Positions 14,028 to 23,000 of a DNA stretch of 64,000 nucleotides are shown here, one piece after another. The stretch's first letter is position 1. Every line of letters starts with the position of its first letter. This DNA is from Bolinopsis microptera. Its lineage: Eukaryota > Ctenophora > Tentaculata > Lobata > Bolinopsidae. A program made the position numbers and the translations under genes. The stretch spans positions 5,463,908 through 5,527,907 of the forward strand of contig NC_087082.1 of assembly GCF_026151205.1 (NCBI RefSeq), read 5' to 3'. The notes beneath the pieces were generated by a model. The model worked only from the letters and a program-made list of their open reading frames with translations. It was not told the origin of the DNA and searched no databases.

Positions 14028-17000
14028 CTGGGCAATCACGTGATATGTTACAATCACGTGACATGTTACAATCGCGTGACATGTTACAATCGCGTGACAT
14101 GTTACAATCGTGTGACATGTTACAATCGCGTGACATGTTACAATCGCGTGACATGTTACAATCGCGTGACATGTTACAATCGCGTGACATGTTACAATCG
14201 TTTGACATGTTACAATCGCGTGACATGTTACAATCGCGTGACATGTTACAATTTGGCCTGTATCTATTAAAAATTGGCCAAAAAGTGATTACGTAATAAT
14301 ATTACGTAATATATGAACGATCCCTAATGGAATAAAAATAAATAAATATAATAATAAAATAACTGACCAGCTTGTTTAGCAGTGATGACGAGTTCCAGCT
14401 CTACACGTTTAGACACGTGACAGATATGCACTGGTCGCCTAGCAACAGATACCAGGAACAATATAGCTGGTAAACTGCACGTGTGTTCAGCTTGTTCAGC
14501 GTGGATACACAGCGGGTACTGTGCGGGCCAGTTCTGAAATAAAATATGCTTAATAATAAGAAAATAGCAAATGGGCTATCACTATAACTAGGCATGACGA
14601 AGAGAAAAACTAATATTTAAGTTTGATATTTATTGAAATAATAATAATAAGTGTTTTAAATAATACTACTTTAATATAATATACTATTATACTAGTAGTA
14701 AGTGCTAATAAAGTACCTGTAGATGTTTCAACCAGACAGTATTGTCGTCCAGTCTCAGAGTAGTGAAGGTGTCGCACAAGTACATCTTCAGAGCAGCAGC
14801 TTGCGGCGCTAACTCGCACACCTCGCCCCAATTAGTCAGACTAGCCCCCACGAACAGTGCATAATCGCACACCGCCCCACTAGTAGCTATCTTACTAGCC
14901 AGCTCGAACGACTCCTTGTCTACAATGGGCGGGTTAGTATTAGGCATAGCACACACCATAGTCACACCACCAGCCAGCGCGGCGGAGGTGCCTGTTGTGA
15001 ACGTCTCTTTGTGGGTAGCCCCGGGGTCGCGCAGGTGCACGTGCACGTCTATTAGACCGGGGAGGGTGATGGTCTTGCGTGTGGAGAGGATGTCACACAG
15101 CGACAAAGGAGGCGGTCCTCTGCATTTGTACACCGCCTGCAAGTTGTGGGGGATTACTGCAAGTTGTGGGGGTTACAGCAAGTTGTGGGGGATTACTGCA
15201 AGTTGTGGGGGTTACAGCAAGTTGTGGGGGGTTACAGAACTGACTTGTTGGGTATATTACTGTACCATTATCGAATATAACACAGTACAAAATCTGCAAT
15301 GTCCTTCGAGATGTAGACTTATACATTTTTAAACTTTATTACTACAGCTGATATCACTAGTAATAGTAGTATAGTGTAATATAATTACTACTGTATCATC
15401 AGCTCACCATAACAAACAATTTGGCGACTTTGATATCCGTGATGAGAGGAATAGCAAAATCAATAGCCATTCGTCTTGTTAAATAACCGTACGATTTACT
15501 CTTCTTCTGTCTACTGTAGCTGCTGTACACATTGTGAGCTGAGAAAAGAGGTTGTTAAGTTATACTGAATTTTAATTAACTGCTGTAATGTTGAAAATTC
15601 TGGCACAAATTACCCGTTGTTGGTGGATAAATTTAAAATTGATAACGATTGAATTTACATGTCTTTTAATAAGATAACATAACCAAATAAATGTTTTTTT
15701 TGTCTCTAGACTCAAATTTACGATTTTACATCCAGTAATATGATTTATTATCTTATTTTTATCGTGCTAAAGTAGTATACAAAGTAAACGAAGTATGCTT
15801 TATTCTGCACGTGCAGGGATCACAGCAGCACGTGCAGGGATCACAGCAGCACGTGCGCAAAGCCGCGCGTATATCATACCCAGTGGAAGGTTGATGACAA
15901 GGTCGAAGTGCTGAGAGGACATGTAGTCCCCAATACTGGGTGTGTCGCTGGAGCTAGCCTCACCGTTCTCATTGAACGGCCACGAGATGGAGGTAATCTG
16001 TTACAGAGGTTGTGTGTGTTAACACTGTTATAACACTGTTATAATATTGTGTTAATATTACAGAGGTTGTGTTATACTAGCTTTATAAATTGTGTTATTA
16101 CAGATCTAAGATGCAGATCTTTGATGCAGAACTAATTCAATCTGATAATATATTGAACTGCTGAATACATTTTCTAATATATTATGAGTATTATTATAAG
16201 TATACTAGTAGTAACCAGTATAATATAGTCACGTACGGTAATCCCGTGCTCGTTGTAGTAGTCAGCAGTACCAGACGATCCGTAGAGAGTGTAGCCCATA
16301 TTGTGCAACAACTTAACACTGTCCAGCATCTCCTGCTTACCCTGCAAACAAAAGGTTATTGTCATGGTAACAACATGTTATTGTCATGCAGTGGTGTGCG
16401 CCGCCGTGTTTTACCAAAATCGGCGGCGGCGTGGCCAAAATTAACGGCGGCGGCGGCGTTCGGCGGCGTGGCCTGTGGACAATTGGCAGTTTCAGTTGTG
16501 ACTCGACAAAATGGAAATTCATTGCTTAGGTAAAGGATTGACTTAGTAATAGTATTAATAAGGTTTAGACAGTTGCAAATTTCACTTCAATTCATCGTTG
16601 ATCGTATGACAGGAATTCACAATTTCATGAAACATTGCATATGCTACATCGAACTACTTGACGTCAGACATGCTAGAGAACATATCATATAATTTTCAAA
16701 TTTAAAATCTTTTCATTAAATTTTTTTGAGTAATTTTTTGAAAATTCAAATTTTAAAAATACCACGTTCACGCCGTTTGCGCCGCCGATAAATTGTTCGG
16801 CGCAGCGGCGTGGGCTAAAAACTCGGCGGCGGCGTTCGGCGGCGGCGCTCACCCCTGTTGTCATGGTAACGACATGGTCCAGATCACGTGATACGTGACT
16901 TTAATAAAGGAACTTACTGGTTACAATACAACTACCCCATTACAATCTAGTTCTTCTATGAAGTAAAATTAATGGAATCCCCATAAAACCTTTCTGCTAT

Positions 17001-20000
17001 GAATGGAAATGGTCATAATATGACGGTGCTATCTGCAAAACCATTGATAATATTTATCAGAAGAATGATGTTTAAGTTGTAATATAAACGTTGCGAGTGA
17101 GTCAGTGTGGCAAGCTCTTGTTTACATGTTGAGTTAATATCATGCTTGCGACTCTGGCACTGTGCCCAACAATCAACTATCACAATAGAACACAATCAAC
17201 TATCACAATATAAACTATCCACACACCTTTAATAGTTCACATACCTTATAACTACCAATAGACAGTAAGATGTACTTCTTGGGTAGTTTGAACCCGGAGC
17301 TGACCATTGCTTTCAAGTAAGCTGAGTAGAGATCGTACCCAAAAGCAGCTACCTCTCCAGTGGAGGCCATGTCGACTCCTAATAGAGCATCAGCTCCTGA
17401 TAGGCGGGAGAAGGAGAACTGGGCTACCTGGGGAAGGGGGGTGTTATTTTATTAGATTGAGAAGGAGAACTGGGCTACCTGGGGAAGGGGGGTGTTATTT
17501 TATTAGATTGAGAAGGAGAACTGGGCTACCTGGGGAAGGGGGGTGTTATTTTATTAGATTGAGAAGGAGAACTGGGCTACCTGGGGAAGGGGGGTGTTAT
17601 TTTATTATATTGAGAAGGAGAACTGGGCTACCTGGGGAACGGGGGTGTTATTTTATTAGATTGAGAAGGAGAACTGGGCTACCTGGGGAACGGGGGTGTT
17701 ATTTTATTAGATTGAGAAGGAGAACTGGGCTACCTGGGGAACGGGGGTGTTATTTTATTAGATTGAGAAGGAGAACTGGGCTACCTGGGGAACGGGGGTG
17801 TTATTTTATTAGATTGAGAAGGAGAACTGGGCTACCTGGGGAACGGGGGTGTTATTTTATTAGATTGAGAAGGAGAACTGGGCTACCTGGGGAACGGGGG
17901 TGTTATTTTATTAGATTGAGAAGGAGAACTGGGCTACCTGGGGAACGGGGGTGTTATTTTATTAGATTGAGAAGGAGAACTGGGCTACCTGGGGAACGGG
18001 GGTGTTATTTTATTAGATTGAGAAGGAGAACTGGGCTACCTGGGGAACGGGGGTGTTATTTTATTAGATTGAGAAGGAGAACTGGGCTACCTGGGGAACG
18101 GGGGTGTTATTTTATTAGATTGAGAAGGAGAACTGGGCTACCTGGGGAACGGGGGTGTTATTTTATTAGATTGAGAAGGAGAACTGGGCTACCTGGGGAA
18201 CGGGGGTGTTATTTTATTAGATTGAGAAGGAGAACTGGGCTACCTGGGGAACGGGGGTGTTATTTTATTAGATTGAGAAGGAGAACTGGGCTACCTGGGG
18301 AACGGGGGTGTTATTTTATTAGATTGAGAAGGAGAACTGGGCTACCTGGGAAGGGGGGTGTTATTTTATTAGATTGAGAAGGAGAACTGGGCTACCTGGG
18401 GAAGGGGGGTGTTATTTTATTAGATTGAGAAGGAGAACTGGGCTACCTGGGGAAGGGGGGTGTTATTTTATTAGATTGAGAAGGAGAACTGGGCTACCTG
18501 GGGAAGGGGGGTGTTATTTTATTAGATTGAGAAGGAGAACTGGGCTACCTGGGGAAGGGGGGTGTTATTTTATTAGATTGAGAAGGAGAACTGGGCTACC
18601 TGGGGAAGGGGGGTGTTATTTTATTAGATTGAGAAGGAGAACTGGGCTACCTGGGGAAGGGGGGTGTTATTTTATTATATTGAGAAGGAGAACTGGGCTA
18701 CCTGGGGAACGGGGGTGTTATTTTATTAGATTGAGAAGGAGAACTGGGCTACCTGGGGAACGGGGGTGTTATTTTATTAGATTGAGAAGGAGAACTGGGC
18801 TACCTGGGGAACGGGGGTGTTATTTTATTAGATTGAGAAGGAGAACTGGGCTACCTGGGGAACGGGGGTGTTATTTTATTAGATTGAGAAGGAGAACTGG
18901 GCTACCTGGGGAACGGGGGTGTTATTTTATTAGATTGAGAAGGAGAACTGGGCTACCTGGGGAACGGGGGTGTTATTTTATTAGATTGAGAAGGAGAACT
19001 GGGCTACCTGGGGAACGGGGGTGTTATTTTATTAGATTGAGAAGGAGAACTGGGCTACCTGGGGAACGGGGGTGTTATTTTATTAGATTGAGAAGGAGAA
19101 CTGGGCTACCTGGGGAACGGGGGTGTTATTTTATTAGATTGAGAAGGAGAACTGGGCTACCTGGGGAACGGGGGTGTTATTTTATTAGATTGAGAAGGAG
19201 AACTGGGCTACCTGGGGAACGGGGGTGTTATTTTATTAGATTGAGAAGGAGAACTGGGCTACCTGGGGAACGGGGGTGTTATTTTATTAGATTGAGAAGG
19301 AGAACTGGGCTACCTGGGGAACGGGGGTGTTATTTTATTAGATTGAGAAGGAGAACTGGGCTACCTGGGGAACGGGGGTGTTATTTTATTAGATTGAGAA
19401 GGAGAACTGGGCTACCTGGGGAACGGGGGTGTTATTTTATTAGATTGAGAAGGAGAACTGGGCTACCTGGGGAACGGGGGTGTTATTTTATTAGATTGAG
19501 AAGGAGAACTGGGCTACCTGGGGAACGGGGGTGTTATTTTATTAGATTGAGAAGGAGAACTGGGCTACCTGGGGAAGGGGGGTGTTATTTTATTAGATTG
19601 AGAAGGAGAACTGGGCTACCTGGGGAAGGGGGGTGTTATTTTATTAGATTGAGAAGGAGAACTGGGCTACCTGGGGAAGGGGGGTGTTATTTTATTAGAT
19701 TGAGAAGGAGAACTGGGCTACCTGGGGAACGGGGGTGTTATTTTATTAGATTGAGAAGGAGAACTGGGCTACCTGGGGAACGGGGGTGTTATTTTATTAG
19801 ATTGAGAAGGAGAACTGGGCTACCTGGGGAACGAGGGTGTTATTTCATTAGATTGAGAAGGAGAACTGGGCTACCTGGGGAAGGGGGGTGATATTTTATT
19901 AGATTGAGAAGGAGAACTGGGTTACCTGGGGAACGGGGGTGTTATTTTATTAGATTGAGAAGGAGAACTGGGCTACCTGGGGAAGGGGGGTGTTATTTTA

Positions 20001-23000
20001 TTAGATTGAGAAGGAGAACTGGGCTACCTGGGGAACGGGGGTGTTATTTTATTAGATTGAGAAGGAGAACTGGGCTACCTGGGGAAGGGGGGCGATATTT
20101 TATTAGATTGAGAAGGAGAACTGGGCTACCTGGGGAACGGGGGTGTTATTTTATTAGATTGAGAAGGAGAACTGGGCTACCTGGGGAAGGGGGGTGTTAT
20201 TTTATTAGATTGAGAAGGAGAACTGGGCTACCTGGGGAACGGGGGTGTTATTTTATTAGATTGAGAAGGAGAACTGGGCTACCTGGGGAACGGGGGTGTT
20301 ATTTTATTAGATTGAGAAGGAGAACTGGGCTACCTGGGGAACGGGGGTGTTATTTTATTAGATTGAGAAGGAGAACTGGGCTACATGGGGAACGGGGGTG
20401 TTATTTTATTAGATTGAGAAGGAGAACTGGGCTACCTGGGGAACGGGGGTGTTATTTTATTAGATTGATAAGGAGAACTGGGCTACCTGGGGAACGGGGG
20501 TGTTATTTTATTAGATTGAGAAGGAGAACTGGGCTACCTGGGGAACGGGGGTGTTATTTTATTAGATCGAGAAGGAGAACTGGGCTACCTGGGGAAGGGG
20601 GGTGTTATTTTATTAGATTGAGAAGGAGAACTGGGCTACCTGGGGAACGGGGGTGTTATTTTATTAGATTGAGAAGGAGAACTGGGCTACCTGGGGAACG
20701 GGGGTGTTATTTTATTAGATTGAGAAGGAGAACTGGGCTACCTGGGGAAGGGGGGTGTTATTTCATTAGATTGAGAAGGAGAACTGGGCTACCTGGGGAA
20801 CGGGGGTGTTATTTTATTAGATTGAGAAGGAGAACTGGGCTACCTGGGGAAGGGGGGTGTTATTTTATTAGATTGAGAAGGAGAACTGGGCTACCTGGGG
20901 AAGGGGGGTGTTATTTTATTAGATTGAGATAATATGTTTTATATACTGTATATATTATCTTAATACATATTATTACATTACATTAGGGTCCTGGTCATTT
21001 TTATAGTTAAATAAATAGATCTAGCAAGATAGGTCGGTAGATACATTACACAAGATTGAAATTATAATTCCGCGACAAATACTCCATAAACGTTAATAAT
21101 ACAGGGGGGGGGGGGCAAAAGCCAGTACCCATACGTTGGCCTTAATAGCTCAGTCACTGAGTGCCCAATTGAAATAATTCTTTCTGGTATGACTAACTAC
21201 CACCACTGGTTCGAGGAAAAATATTGGTGTTCATTTTTTGCAAATGAAGGTTCATTTTCGCATTTATTTGATAGTTTGGAAAGTCGGATCGAGCAAAATT
21301 TTATTGAATGGTGTTTGGCCATTTAAATGGCCAGGTAGCGTAGTTGGTTAATCATCGGATTTGTAATCGTGAGATTGCGAGTTCGAAACCCACTGCCTGC
21401 CTAGTCGTGGGGTGAGTGTCGTCGACATTCAGCTAAAGATCCTGAGTGGTCTATGCAGCCCCCCGGTCTACTCAGCCGAATATTCTAGAAATCGTGTGTG
21501 AGGGTTAAATGAGGAGCTGCACATTGCAGCGAAGTCTCGGGCGAAGAAAGTATGGTACACACTACCTTAACCGTCACTGGCCTAATTAAATCCTTCGGCT
21601 TCCTGTAATTGGCTAGTTACACTTGTGTAACAATGTGGCTGTTGGAATACTCCGAAGTAAAATAAGTGTGAGATTTAAAAAAATTACGTTTGTCCTGAAA
21701 AAATGAGAGTTCCAGCTTCTCAGATGAATGGTTGAGGCTAGATCGTGCAGAGAGCCCAATTACAGTGTCGTAATTGGGTAATCATTGAGTACCCAATCAA
21801 TTTTGCTAACGAGATAAACAAAGTGCTTGATAACTTCGTCATTTTAAATCTGTTTTACACCATCTTTTCAGATTATATTCCGGGTCAAATGACCTATTGC
21901 AATATGTTACAACGGAATCTCTAACATGTTCACAAAACAGTATAAGCAATTCAATGTTAATTAGGTGTGGTCCCGAAAAATCGAATTTTTAAATTTTGGT
22001 GACGGAATCCTCGAACAAGTAGGTAGTAAGTACAGTATGCCATCTGCAAAGCAACAACTCTCAAATATAAAACACGGCAGTGGTTTAAGACCCAACGTAT
22101 GGGTACTGACTTTTGCCCCCCCCCCCCCCCTGTATTATGTTACCTTATCTAATATCTAAAGGTACCCTGCTCGTATTATCTAACTTATATTATATCATAT
22201 TATATATTATTATATAATATCATCTAACCTTAATTCCAATCCTCCGAGAATCAGTCATGGGATCAGGGGTAATGGGCTCACAAGGTAACCCCAGTATCAC
22301 TTTAGTAGCGAGAGCTACAAAGTCCACCTCCAGGGTCTTGGACACGAATGGGAAGGAGCGAGACACTCGCACGTTGCACTCTATAACCTTCAGGTTGTTC
22401 TCTTTAGCTATTATCTGCAGGTTGAAGGGGCCTGATACTTGTAGGGCGTGACCCACTGCTCTGCACACCTTCCTTATCTTCAACAGAGTCTCTTCGTTCA
22501 TATCCTGAGGAGTTAGAGTAACAGTTAGAGTAACAGTTAGAGTAACAGTTAGAGTAACAGTTAGAGTAGCAGTTAGAGTAACAGTTAGAGTAACAGTTAG
22601 AGTTAGAGTAACAGTTAGAGTAACATTAAGAGTGACAGTTAGAGTAGCAGTTAGAGTAGCAGTTAGAGTAACAGTTAGAGTAACAGTTAGAGTTAGAGTA
22701 ACAGTTAGAGTAACAGTTAGAGTAACAGTTAGAGTAGCATATATAGTAACAGTTCTAGAGTAACAGTTCTAGAGAAACAGTTAGAGTAACAGTTAGAGTA
22801 ACAGTCAGAGTAACAGTTAGAGTAACAGTTAGAGTAACAGTTAGAGTAGCAGTTAGAGTAACAGTTAGAGAACAGTTAGAGTAACAGTTAGAGTTACAGT
22901 TAGAGTTACATTTAGAGTTACAGTTAGAGTAACAGTTAGAGTAACAGTTAGAGTAACATTAAGAGTTACAGTTAGAGTAACAGTTAGAGTTACAGTTAGA

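Noticed and set aside
13864..14270. MSRDCN / CYNRVT repeat frames
   Set aside because: 18 bp intronic array. Only the part at 13869-14027 on the minus strand is a real exon.
14034..15236. CRISPR array
   Set aside because: The repeats are contiguous with no unique spacers, and the sequence is from an animal nuclear genome.
17307..20932. [17 protein letters not shown] repeat proteins on the plus strand
   Set aside because: They are a by-product of the 51 bp period, antisense to a CAD intron and exon.
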